This document shows positions 23,419-31,081 of a DNA stretch of 33,559 bases, one piece after another. The stretch spans positions 1-33,559 of the forward strand of contig JAHEZD010000069.1 of NCBI GenBank assembly GCA_023251255.1, written 5' to 3'. Made by a program: the position numbers and the translations under genes. The notes beneath the pieces were generated by a model. The model had not been told where the DNA came from. It did not search any database and was given only the letters and a program-made list of their open reading frames with translations. How positions within the stretch are numbered: position 1 is the stretch's first letter; each line of letters begins with the position of its first letter. The DNA is from Chitinophagaceae bacterium (GTDB lineage Bacteria > Bacteroidota > Bacteroidia > Chitinophagales > Chitinophagaceae).

Positions 23419-24270
23419 ATGCCCACAGCTTTAATTACAGGAGGAACAGGTTTGATTGGTAAGCAACTCACGAACATGCTTGTGAAAAAAGGTTATGAGG
23501 TTATTATCATGAGCCGTGAAGAAAAACTTGGTACACAACAGCATGTTTCGTATGCAGTTTGGAATGTGGAACAGCAAACGATTGATATGGATGCCGTCAA
23601 CAAGGCTGATTATATAATTCACTTGGCAGGTGCGGGTGTAGCTGAAAAACGCTGGACAGAGAAAAGGAAGGAAGAAATTGTTGGCAGCCGTACAAAGAGC
23701 AGTGCCTTGATTGTAAAAGCTTTGGGAGGAGGCAGTAATAAAGTAAAAGCAGTGATTGCTGCAAGCGCCATCGGTTGGTACGGGCCTGATCCTTCAACAC
23801 ATAAGGAGGGCTTTGAAGAAATGGATGCGCCCTATAATGATTTCCTTGGTGAAACATGCAAACTGTGGGAAGAAAGTATGGAACCCTTAACGAAATTGAG
23901 CAAACGCCTGGTTAAGTTGAGAACGGGGATTGTACTGAGCAAGGAAGGCGGCGCCTTGAAGGAATTCATGCTGCCCATTAAATTTGGTATTGCCGCTATT
24001 TTAAGCGGGGGCAAGCAAATGATTAGCTGGGTTCATATTGATGACCTCTGCAGAATGTATATTGATGCCATGGAGAACGAAAATATGCAGGGCTGCTACA
24101 ATGCGGTGGCCCCGGTACCGGTAAGCAATAAGCAGTTGACATTTGCATTGGCCAAAAAAGTGCGGAACAAATTTTTCATCCCCATACACGTACCATCATT
24201 TATACTGAAAATAGTATTGGGAGAAATGAGCATACGAAGTATTAAAAAGTACTACGGTAAGTTGCCATAA
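23419..24270 (+). CDS. TIGR01777-type NAD(P)-dependent epimerase/oxidoreductase, C-terminus frameshifted
   Basis: Extended short-chain dehydrogenase of the YfcH/TIGR01777 group; the cellular substrate is unknown. The Rossmann motif is GGTGLIG (residues 8-14). YIIHLAGAGVAEKRWTEKRKEEI, ASAIGWYGP and SWVHIDDLCRMY are hallmarks of the family. As read, the protein ends at residue 283 with IRSIKKYYGKLP, which does not resemble the family's C-terminal DUF1731 segment. Removing one base (C at 24235) restores that segment and extends the protein to about 307 residues (see the next entry). It is therefore either a sequencing or assembly error or a real one-base insertion. Most of the enzyme would still be made. 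ATG at 23419. Confidence 0.9.
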   Translation: MPTALITGGTGLIGKQLTNMLVKKGYEVIIMSREEKLGTQQHVSYAVWNVEQQTIDMDAVNKADYIIHLAGAGVAEKRWTEKRKEEIVGSRTKSSALIVKALGGGSNKVKAVIAASAIGWYGPDPSTHKEGFEEMDAPYNDFLGETCKLWEESMEPLTKLSKRLVKLRTGIVLSKEGGALKEFMLPIKFGIAAILSGGKQMISWVHIDDLCRMYIDAMENENMQGCYNAVAPVPVSNKQLTFALAKKVRNKFFIPIHVPSFILKIVLGEMSIRSIKKYYGKLP

Positions 24271-24343
24271 AATAAAAACAGTAGGATACAAATTCTTGTA
24301 CCCTACTGTTGATGATGCATTTAAGCAGCTATTATTTAAATGA
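24235..24343 (+). other. Out-of-frame C-terminal segment of the TIGR01777 oxidoreductase
   Basis: Reading from 24236 in the +1 frame gives EVLKSTTVSCHKIKTVGYKF followed by LYPTVDDAFKQLLFK and a TGA at 24341-24343. This is the expected DUF1731 ending of TIGR01777 proteins (pattern S-V-L-x-S-x-x-V-x-x-x-K-x-x-x-x-G-Y/F-x-F-x-Y-P-T-x-x-x-A). One extra C at or near 24235 breaks the frame. The segment overlaps a minus-strand terminator. Confidence 0.85.
24268..24310 (-). terminator. Intrinsic terminator of the ABC exporter permease gene (minus strand)
   Basis: On the minus strand: a 9-bp stem (AACAGTAGG/CCTACTGTT), one mismatch, then 5 more pairs and a 4-nt loop, followed by TTTTTATTTTA. It lies about 72 nt after the permease stop and inside the restored 3' coding part of the convergent oxidoreductase gene. 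Confidence 0.78.
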
Positions 24344-24381
24344 GCAATTGTGCCGCATCTTTGAGCGTATGGCACAACTTG

Positions 24382-25215
24382 TTATAGGTCCCTTTTGCGG
24401 TAGATGGCAAAACATAGCCACCAGATACCGGCGGTCAATACGCAAGTATAGAGTATATGAATGTTCATGTCTGCCAAATTTTTTGCATAAGCAGCTTCAT
24501 TGAACCTGCCAAAAAAAGCAGGCGGTGGCACAAGTTTATCTGAAATCTCCAGCGGGAAGAAATCCGCTATTCTGGTTACTGATGAAAAGGATGGGCTGTT
24601 CCTGATAAATAAAGTGGCTATTGGCTCAAGCACTGCGAAATAGAAAAGGAAAAGTCCCAATGCTATGAAAGAGCGCTTCAGTAGGAAGCCAAGCAAAAAG
24701 GCAATGCTCAATTGTGCAAATGTTTGCAGCAGGAACAGTGGAATGTATTTTAACTGCTCGGCCCATCTGGTTTTTTCCAGTTCCGATGAATAGCTGAAAC
24801 CGAATATGGTTGAAATGACAATATAGGCCAATGTTACCACCACAGAAATAATAGCTACATCAAATAGTTTGCTCAATATGAACTGGTTCTTGCTCCAACC
24901 GTCAATAATGTTTTGCCTGTTTGTTTTGAACGTGTATTCATTGGATATGAGCATGATGACCAGAATGGCAGGTACCATTAAAAACCAAGAAGAAAAATAA
25001 CCTACCGTATGCCATACTTCAGGAAATGCGAAGGGATTGCCCAATAACATTTTTGCAAGGTTACCCGCCATGTCCTTTTTTGCTACAAGGTTCTCATAAC
25101 CACTATGGAACATTAAGTTGATACCGGGGTTTGTCAGTGCCACAATACCCAGTATCCACCAGAAAGCAGGGTATTTTTTTATTTTGAGCCATTCAATTTT
25201 TAATAAGGATAACAT
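24382..25215 (-). CDS. ABC transporter permease (ABC-2 type)
   Basis: Membrane part of an ABC exporter, 277 residues. The N-terminus MLSLLKIEWLKIKKYPAFWW is typical of ABC-2/NatB-like permeases in which a short amphipathic helix precedes the first TM. About six TM segments are visible: ~17-33, ~83-105, ~128-151, ~168-187, ~190-213 and ~253-270. An extracytoplasmic loop (~214-245, FIRNSPSFSSVTRIADFFPLE) lies before the last helix. It follows the ATPase gene by 99 nt on the same strand. The cargo is unknown. Confidence 0.82.
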   Translation of the reverse strand: MLSLLKIEWLKIKKYPAFWWILGIVALTNPGINLMFHSGYENLVAKKDMAGNLAKMLLGNPFAFPEVWHTVGYFSSWFLMVPAILVIMLISNEYTFKTNRQNIIDGWSKNQFILSKLFDVAIISVVVTLAYIVISTIFGFSYSSELEKTRWAEQLKYIPLFLLQTFAQLSIAFLLGFLLKRSFIALGLFLFYFAVLEPIATLFIRNSPSFSSVTRIADFFPLEISDKLVPPPAFFGRFNEAAYAKNLADMNIHILYTCVLTAGIWWLCFAIYRKRDL

Positions 25216-25314
25216 GTTATGAATTTAAGGTAAATAGTATGAGGTTTAGAATGTAGGGTTTGGGATGTAATGGTATAATCCGATTAACCAATACCCACTT
25301 GCTACTAGCCAATT

Positions 25315-26214
25315 CTAGTTATTGGTCAGTTCAAAGAATTTGGCTTCAAGGCTCTTGCGCTTCAATGTAAGCAGGTTCAGGGTTATGCCCTTACTGAAGC
25401 AGTAACTGTTGATGTTTTCCAGTTTGGCCGTCCCCAATGGAAAATACAGTTGCACATTGCCACCTTCCATTTTGATCCCGGTGCTACCGGAGAAGCTTTT
25501 GAGTGCATCAAACAGTTGTTGGGCATTGGTTGCACCTACTTCGGCAATGTCCTCGTTCAGCATTACTTCGTTTACGGCACCGGCCGTTACCAATGTGCCT
25601 TTTTTTAAGATAGCCACATGGGTACAAACTTTTTCCACCTCATCCAACAAATGACTGGCCATGATAATGGTTTTGCCCTCATTGGCCAAACGTTTGATCA
25701 GCTCGCGGATTTCTGCAATGCCCACTGGATCAAGTCCATTGGTTGGTTCATCAAATACCAGTACATCCGGATTGCCAAGCAGTGCGGCACCTATGGCCAA
25801 TCGTTGCTTCATGCCCAAGCTGTAGCTGCTGAATTTGCTTGTTTTTCTATGGGCAAGATTTACCGTTTTCAGTACTTCTTCAATATCATTTGGCGTACCA
25901 CGATGACTGATGGCCTGTGTGATGCGCAAATTGTCCAGAGCAGATAGGTAATGGTAGAAATTCGGTGTTTCAAGTAAGGAACCTATTTGTTTCCTTGTAT
26001 CCGGGCTGCTTGGTTTGTCAAACCATGTAAAGGAACCACTGTTGGCTTTCAGTACATCCAAAATGATTCCAAGGGTGGTTGTCTTGCCACTCCCGTTAGG
26101 GCCAAGAATGCCAAAAACACACCCCTTGGGGACATCAAATGAAATCCCGTTCAGGGCTTTTATGCTGCCATAATTTTTGGCAAGGTTGTTAATTGATAAA
26201 ATAGCTGTGCTCAT
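25315..26214 (-). CDS. ABC transporter ATP-binding protein (CcmA/NatA-like)
   Basis: Energy-coupling ATPase of an exporter, 299 residues. Walker A GPNGSGKTT (38-46), a Q-loop near GSLLETPNF, signature SLGMKQR (131-137), Walker B LVFDEPTNGLDP (151-162) and the H-loop in IIMASHLLDE are all present. The extra C-terminal ~80 residues (AGAVNEVMLNEDIAEVGATN and on) form the regulatory tail common in CcmA-like exporters. ATG 26214. It pairs with the ABC-2 permease downstream. The sensor kinase at 26445 is divergent, with 230 nt between, but the sequence shows no regulatory link. Confidence 0.92.
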   Translation of the reverse strand: MSTAILSINNLAKNYGSIKALNGISFDVPKGCVFGILGPNGSGKTTTLGIILDVLKANSGSFTWFDKPSSPDTRKQIGSLLETPNFYHYLSALDNLRITQAISHRGTPNDIEEVLKTVNLAHRKTSKFSSYSLGMKQRLAIGAALLGNPDVLVFDEPTNGLDPVGIAEIRELIKRLANEGKTIIMASHLLDEVEKVCTHVAILKKGTLVTAGAVNEVMLNEDIAEVGATNAQQLFDALKSFSGSTGIKMEGGNVQLYFPLGTAKLENINSYCFSKGITLNLLTLKRKSLEAKFFELTNN

Positions 26215-26444
26215 TTCAGGTTTGAATTTTGGGTTTTATATGCCGAATGTTTTTGGATGCCACTGTCCATCATGGCAGGCTATCTATACCTATTGGTATA
26301 AATGGAACAATTGGTTGAAGTTGGAGGCAACAAGATAGTCGGAAAAAACGTTTTATACAAAATAGTTCATCCATAATTTTTATTTAGGTAATCCATAAAT
26401 AAAATTGGGAAATAGAATTCTTCCTGTTCCGTAAAAGAGTTACT

Positions 26445-28403
26445 TTGAACGGGAACGCGCACCTTGATAAAACTGAATACTTGGCTGGAGCCTTTAAACA
26501 TATAGAACGCACCTCTTCTTTTGCATTACCGGGAAACAGGAATACGCTAACCATATTGCTATTTTTTATCGCAGCCATTCCGCTGTTTTCTTTGGCCAAT
26601 GAAGATACCACCGCCCTAAGGTTCCGGTATAGAATTGCTACCGCCCCAAATGATTCAGCAAGAACAGTAGCTTTGAAGGATATCTGCTGGTACTACCGTT
26701 ATACCAATCTCGATTCCGCTGTTGATTATGGTAAAAAGGCCATTGTGATGGCACAGAAAACAAAGAATAGGAAACTGGAAGGCGATATTACCCGTTTTAT
26801 AGGTATTTCCTATTGGCATTATGCTTACGAAGAAGAAAGCCTGGAATGGATTTACGCATCATTGAAAATTGCCGAAGAAATCAATGATCAAAGTGGCGAA
26901 GCTTATTGCTATGACAATATTGGCAATACTTTTTTCAGTCAGGGTTTTTTTGACAAAGCATTGGAAAATTTTTCGAGGGCAAAAGGGATATTCGTTTCGG
27001 TTAAAGATGATAAAGGAATAGCTTATACATTACTTCATAGTAGTTGGGTATATGCTGGTGAAAAGGATTTTAATACTGCATTGAACTGTATATACCAAGC
27101 CGTAGCATTGAGAAGGAAAATAGGGGATAGCCTACTGGTAAGTGGAGCTTTGAAGGAGGTGGCGAATGTTTACAGGGCAATGGGCAGGTACAAAGAAGCA
27201 CTGGTTATTTATAGGAACTCCAAAACTGTTTTTGAAAAGGCCAACCTGCATTATAGCCTTGCAGATGATTACCAGCAAATGGCAGAAACTTTCCGTTTGG
27301 CAAACATGAATGACTCTGCTATTTTTTTTGGGTTGACAAGTCTTAAAGTAGCTACCGAGTACAACAACTACAGGCAAATATTCAGGACAGCCAAAACATT
27401 GCAACTGGCCTATACTGCTTTGAAGAATTATGAACGTGCATTGTTTTACCAGAATCTTTATTATGAAAACAAAGAAAAGTTATTGAACGACAGGGTTGCA
27501 CTTCGTCTTGCACGGAAAGATGCAGAGCATGAATTTGGGATCAAAACAGTGCAATTAAAAAATCATAACCTTGACGTAGTCGTCATTCTTTCATCACTGC
27601 TGTTTATTGCCTTGGTAATTGCCGCAGTTATCTATTTCAGCCAGAAAAAAACAAAAGAATACAATCACTTACTTGAAGCAAAGAATGTGGAGATTACCAA
27701 GCAATCAGTGGAACTCCGCCGGTTAAATGAAGTAAAGGACAAGATGTTCTCCGTGGTGTCACATGATATACGGTCACCGCTTACTTCATTACAAAGTATG
27801 CTGTACCTGTACAATAATACGATGATTAGCCCGGCAGAAATGAAAGAGTTGATGCCTTCCATTGCTTTGCATGTAAACAGCACGGCCAGCTTTGTCGATA
27901 ATCTCCTGTACTGGTCAAAAACACAGTTCAAAGGATTGAGTGTTTCAAAAACAAGCTTCAATCTGAACGAGTGCATCCAGATAGAGCTGGAACTCTTGAA
28001 CAAAAAAGCTAGTGATAAAAGGATTACTTTCCAGTGGGACTCACCTGATGAATTGCGGGTGTTTGCAGATAAGGATATGATAGCTATTGTGATGAGGAAC
28101 CTGTTGAACAATGCAGTAAAATTTTCGTCAGAAGGAAAAAATATCTTTATCAAAACAACAGCTATGGATAAGGAAACCATTGTCTGCATAAGGGATGAAG
28201 GTAAAGGCATGACTGAAAAACAATTAGCCAACCTTTTTGTGACCAGCAATACTACTTTGGGTACTGCAGAAGAAACAGGTACCGGACTTGGATTGATCCT
28301 ATCAAAGGATTTTGTGGAGAAAAACAATGGTCGGATCTGGGCAGAAAGTAAATTGGGAGTAGGAAGCAGTTTCTACGTGGCGTTGCTAAAGAATGATATT
28401 TGA
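26445..28403 (+). CDS. TPR-containing sensor histidine kinase
   Basis: Sensor kinase typical of Bacteroidota, with a periplasmic TPR sensor. The 652 residues comprise a signal/TM segment (~34-50, TLTILLFFIAAIPLFSLA), six or so TPR helix pairs (~60-350, such as SGEAYCYDNIGNTFFSQGFFDKALENF), a second TM (~377-399), a coiled linker (400-430), HisKA with phospho-acceptor His440 (VVSHDIRSPLTSL) and a HATPase domain (NLLNNAVKF, RDEGKGM, TGTGLGL). The start is doubtful. The TTG at 26445 lies inside a promoter-like TTACTTTG; a TTG at 26481 would leave a normal leader. No response regulator adjoins it. Confidence 0.88.
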   Translation: MNGNAHLDKTEYLAGAFKHIERTSSFALPGNRNTLTILLFFIAAIPLFSLANEDTTALRFRYRIATAPNDSARTVALKDICWYYRYTNLDSAVDYGKKAIVMAQKTKNRKLEGDITRFIGISYWHYAYEEESLEWIYASLKIAEEINDQSGEAYCYDNIGNTFFSQGFFDKALENFSRAKGIFVSVKDDKGIAYTLLHSSWVYAGEKDFNTALNCIYQAVALRRKIGDSLLVSGALKEVANVYRAMGRYKEALVIYRNSKTVFEKANLHYSLADDYQQMAETFRLANMNDSAIFFGLTSLKVATEYNNYRQIFRTAKTLQLAYTALKNYERALFYQNLYYENKEKLLNDRVALRLARKDAEHEFGIKTVQLKNHNLDVVVILSSLLFIALVIAAVIYFSQKKTKEYNHLLEAKNVEITKQSVELRRLNEVKDKMFSVVSHDIRSPLTSLQSMLYLYNNTMISPAEMKELMPSIALHVNSTASFVDNLLYWSKTQFKGLSVSKTSFNLNECIQIELELLNKKASDKRITFQWDSPDELRVFADKDMIAIVMRNLLNNAVKFSSEGKNIFIKTTAMDKETIVCIRDEGKGMTEKQLANLFVTSNTTLGTAEETGTGLGLILSKDFVEKNNGRIWAESKLGVGSSFYVALLKNDI

Positions 28404-28464
28404 TATTCAAGCTTCCACAAGGGGCGATAGGGAGGGTCAGACCTTGTGGAGCCGCTTTATTTCC

Positions 28465-28498
28465 AAAAAAGCACCCCGGATTTTTCGGGATGCTTTTG
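28465..28498. terminator. Bidirectional intrinsic terminator between the sensor kinase and the FadN-like gene
   Basis: AAAAGCAcCCCG/CGGGaTGCTTTT with a short T-rich loop has T tracts on both strands, so it can serve both converging genes. A longer hairpin (CCACAAGG/CCTTGTGG, 28415-28449) lies just upstream, after the kinase stop. Confidence 0.85.
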
Positions 28499-28516
28499 TA
28501 GTAAAGGTTTCCATAG

Positions 28517-30892
28517 TTAATTCCTTAAAGGCTTTCCACTTTTCAATACACTCTGTATCCTTTCCAAGGTTTTCTTCTCACCGCAAAGGCTTAAGAAAGC
28601 CTCCCTTTCCAGGTCCAATAAATATTGTTCGCTCACCAATTGTGGTTCACTCAAATCGCCACCGCACATTACATAAGCCAATTTCCTGGCAACAAGCGCA
28701 TCATGGTCCGTTGCATAATTGCCGCGCCACATGCCATTGATGCCAGCCAGAAAAGCTCCCAGACCCAACCGTCCCAATACCTTAACGTCTTTTCTTTGCT
28801 GTGGAATATGGTAACCTTCGTCATATAGTTCAATTACACTTTTCTTTGCTTCGCTGATGCGCCTGCCAATGTTCATGACCACTTCATCATGGCCCTTACG
28901 CAAGATGCCCATATCAAAAGCCTCGTGTGCGGAGGTAGCCACTTTTGCTGTTGCAATAGCAAAGAACCTATCCTTCAATGTATTGGTATCTGGTTCGCCA
29001 TCATGCAGTTCATCACTTGCACGCAGCACAAATTCCTTAGTACCGCCACCACCGGGAATCAGGCCCACGCCCAATTCTACCAAGCCAATATAAGTTTCGG
29101 CAGCAGCGCAAACCTTATCTGCATGAAGGTTCATTTCGCAACCACCGCCCAAGGTCAATCCGTGTGGGGCAGTAACAACAGGAATGTTGGAGTAGCGCAA
29201 ACGCATCATGGTATTCTGGAACATCCGTATGGCCATATCCAGTTCATCATACTCCTGTTCAATGGCCAGCATGAAGATCATGCCAACATTGGCACCTGCA
29301 CTGAAGTTGGCCCCATCATTCGCAATAACCAGGCCCTTGAACTTTTCTTCTGCAATGCCAATGGCTTTGTTTACTCCTTCCAATACTTCCCCACCAATAC
29401 TGTTCATTTTGGTGCTCCATTCAAGGCCTGCAACACCATCGCCTATATCGTATACTTTGCAGGCAGAATTTTTCCAGATCAGTTTGTCGGCATTGTTGCT
29501 CAAAACAATAAATGCATCGCCACCCGGTAAAGCTTTGTATGTTTTTGTAGGAACATCATAATATAAACGCTTGCCATTTCCTACTTTATAGAAGCTGGAG
29601 GCACCGCTTGCAATCATTTCATCCACCCAAGTTGCGACCTTGTAACCACTAGCTTTCATGGCTTCAACGGTTTTGGCCACGCCCAATACATCCCAACTTT
29701 CAAAGGCACCAATTTCCCAACCAAAGCCGGCCATCATGGCATCATCCACACGGTAGATTTCATCGCTTATTTCAGGAATGCGATGGGAGATATAGGAGAA
29801 CAAAGAGTAGTGGAACTGGCGATAAAAATCACCCGCTTTATCCATACCGGCACTCAATGCCTTCAACCTTGTTTTTAAATCATCAATGGGTTTTGCTGTT
29901 TCAATCGTTGCAAATTTTGGCTTGACCCTTGCGCCATACTCCATGGTTTGCAGGTTCAATGTCAAAATTTCTTTGCCGGCATCGGATTTTGTTTTCTTGA
30001 AAAATCCCTGCCCTGTTTTATCGCCCAACCAATTATTGGTCACTACTTTATCCAGCCATGATGGGATGGTGAAAATTCCCTTGGCCTCATCTTCAGGACA
30101 ATTATCGGCCACACCTTTCGCAACCTTCACCAGTGTATCTATGCCTACCACATCCGCTGTACGGAAAGTGGCGGATTTTGGACGGCCGATGATTGGGCCT
30201 GTCAGTGCATCCACTTCGTCAATGGTCAATCCTATTTTCTCCATAAGATGGAAAATGCTCATGATACTGAATACCCCGATCCTATTGGCGATGAAAGCTG
30301 GTGTATCCTTGCACAGTACAGTCGTTTTGCCTAAATGCAAGCTGCCATAATCCATCAAGAAATCGACAACCGCTTCATCTGTATCGGGTGTTGGAATGAT
30401 TTCCAATAACCTCAAATACCTTGGTGGGTTGAAGAAGTGTGTACCACAGAAATTCTTTTTGAAGTCCCCGCTTCTGCCAACGCTTAGCATGTGTATGGGA
30501 ATGCCCGAAGTATTGGATGTGATCAAAGTACCAGCCTTTCTGAACTGTTCCACTTTTTCATATACCTGTTGCTTGATATCCAACCGTTCAATCACCACTT
30601 CAATGATCCAGTCGCAGTTGGCAATATCTTTCATGTTGTCATCAAAGTTGCCTGTGGTGATTTTCTTCACCACCTCTTTTGTAAACACTGGACTTGGATT
30701 GCTTTTGATAGCAGCAGTCAATGCATCATTTACAATTTTGTTTTTCAGTGCGGGTTTGGCATCTGCTGGTGTATCTTTCGGAACTATGTCCAGCAGCAAA
30801 ACCTGTACACCAATGCCTGCAAAGTGACAGGCAATCCTTGAACCCATTACACCACTTCCTAGGACTGCCACTTTTTTAATGACTCTTTTCAT
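28517..30892 (-). CDS. fadN: 3-hydroxyacyl-CoA dehydrogenase/enoyl-CoA hydratase (FadN type)
   Basis: Bifunctional fatty-acid beta-oxidation enzyme, 791 residues, close to the ~790 of FadN. The N-terminal NAD-binding domain has VAVLGSGVMGSRIA (GxGxxG at 12-17), followed by GTHFFNPPRYLRLLEIIPT and the C-terminal dimerisation domain of HAD. The C-terminal crotonase domain carries ANFSAGANVGM, LTLGGGCEM and GLVELGVGLIPGGGG with the two catalytic glutamates. This HAD-then-crotonase order is that of FadN rather than of FadB. ATG 30892 (MKRVIKKVAVLG) is preferred; the frame extends upstream 29 codons into leader DNA. Thiolase and acyl-CoA dehydrogenase genes, which often follow, are absent: a terminator comes next. 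The promoter overlaps a strong palindrome. Confidence 0.93.
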   Translation of the reverse strand: MKRVIKKVAVLGSGVMGSRIACHFAGIGVQVLLLDIVPKDTPADAKPALKNKIVNDALTAAIKSNPSPVFTKEVVKKITTGNFDDNMKDIANCDWIIEVVIERLDIKQQVYEKVEQFRKAGTLITSNTSGIPIHMLSVGRSGDFKKNFCGTHFFNPPRYLRLLEIIPTPDTDEAVVDFLMDYGSLHLGKTTVLCKDTPAFIANRIGVFSIMSIFHLMEKIGLTIDEVDALTGPIIGRPKSATFRTADVVGIDTLVKVAKGVADNCPEDEAKGIFTIPSWLDKVVTNNWLGDKTGQGFFKKTKSDAGKEILTLNLQTMEYGARVKPKFATIETAKPIDDLKTRLKALSAGMDKAGDFYRQFHYSLFSYISHRIPEISDEIYRVDDAMMAGFGWEIGAFESWDVLGVAKTVEAMKASGYKVATWVDEMIASGASSFYKVGNGKRLYYDVPTKTYKALPGGDAFIVLSNNADKLIWKNSACKVYDIGDGVAGLEWSTKMNSIGGEVLEGVNKAIGIAEEKFKGLVIANDGANFSAGANVGMIFMLAIEQEYDELDMAIRMFQNTMMRLRYSNIPVVTAPHGLTLGGGCEMNLHADKVCAAAETYIGLVELGVGLIPGGGGTKEFVLRASDELHDGEPDTNTLKDRFFAIATAKVATSAHEAFDMGILRKGHDEVVMNIGRRISEAKKSVIELYDEGYHIPQQRKDVKVLGRLGLGAFLAGINGMWRGNYATDHDALVARKLAYVMCGGDLSEPQLVSEQYLLDLEREAFLSLCGEKKTLERIQSVLKSGKPLRN

Positions 30893-30994
30893 ACAACAAA
30901 TACTATTTGATTTTTTATGTGCTTCTGCCAGAGGATTATTAGGGACATCCCGTTGCGTAGCACATGCTGTGTTCAGCACTTACCTGAACAGAAT

Positions 30995-31026
30995 CAAAGC
31001 TAAATAAAAATTAGTTAGCTATGCAA
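30995..31026 (-). promoter_or_regulatory. Promoter of the FadN-like gene
   Basis: On the minus strand: TTG (complement of 31024-31026), a 21-nt spacer and an exact TAgcTTTG box (complement of 30995-31002), giving a leader of about 95 nt. The -33 TTG sits at the centre of the palindrome at 31003-31038. Confidence 0.62.
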
Positions 31027-31038
31027 CTAATTTTTATT
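31003..31038. promoter_or_regulatory. Operator-like palindrome covering the fadN promoter spacer and -33 box
   Basis: Perfect 14-bp arms (AATAAAAATTAGTT / AACTAATTTTTATT) with an 8-nt centre. On the minus strand the core reads TTAGTTGCATAGCTAACTAA, a form seen for MarR-type regulators, though that assignment is inference. Its placement across the -33 box suggests repression. It could also affect the divergent serine hydrolase gene at 31082. Confidence 0.65.
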
Positions 31039-31081
31039 GCTATGGATTATCCATCTTTGCCATGCACCTTCAATTGACTGT

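Noticed and set aside
26287-26302. Small hairpin TATACC/GGTATA in the divergent region between the ABC ATPase and TPR kinase genes
   Set aside because: Six pairs in AT-rich DNA with no promoter alignment; too weak to call an operator.
28393-30841. Several plus-strand frames of 67-213 codons opposite fadN
   Set aside because: They mirror the strongly coding minus strand, show no motifs and lack promoter boxes.
30893-30979. 29-codon N-terminal extension of the FadN-like protein
   Set aside because: The extension has no family resemblance. The promoter box at 30995-31002 is compatible with either start, but MKRVIKKVAVLG at 30892 matches the usual N-terminus.
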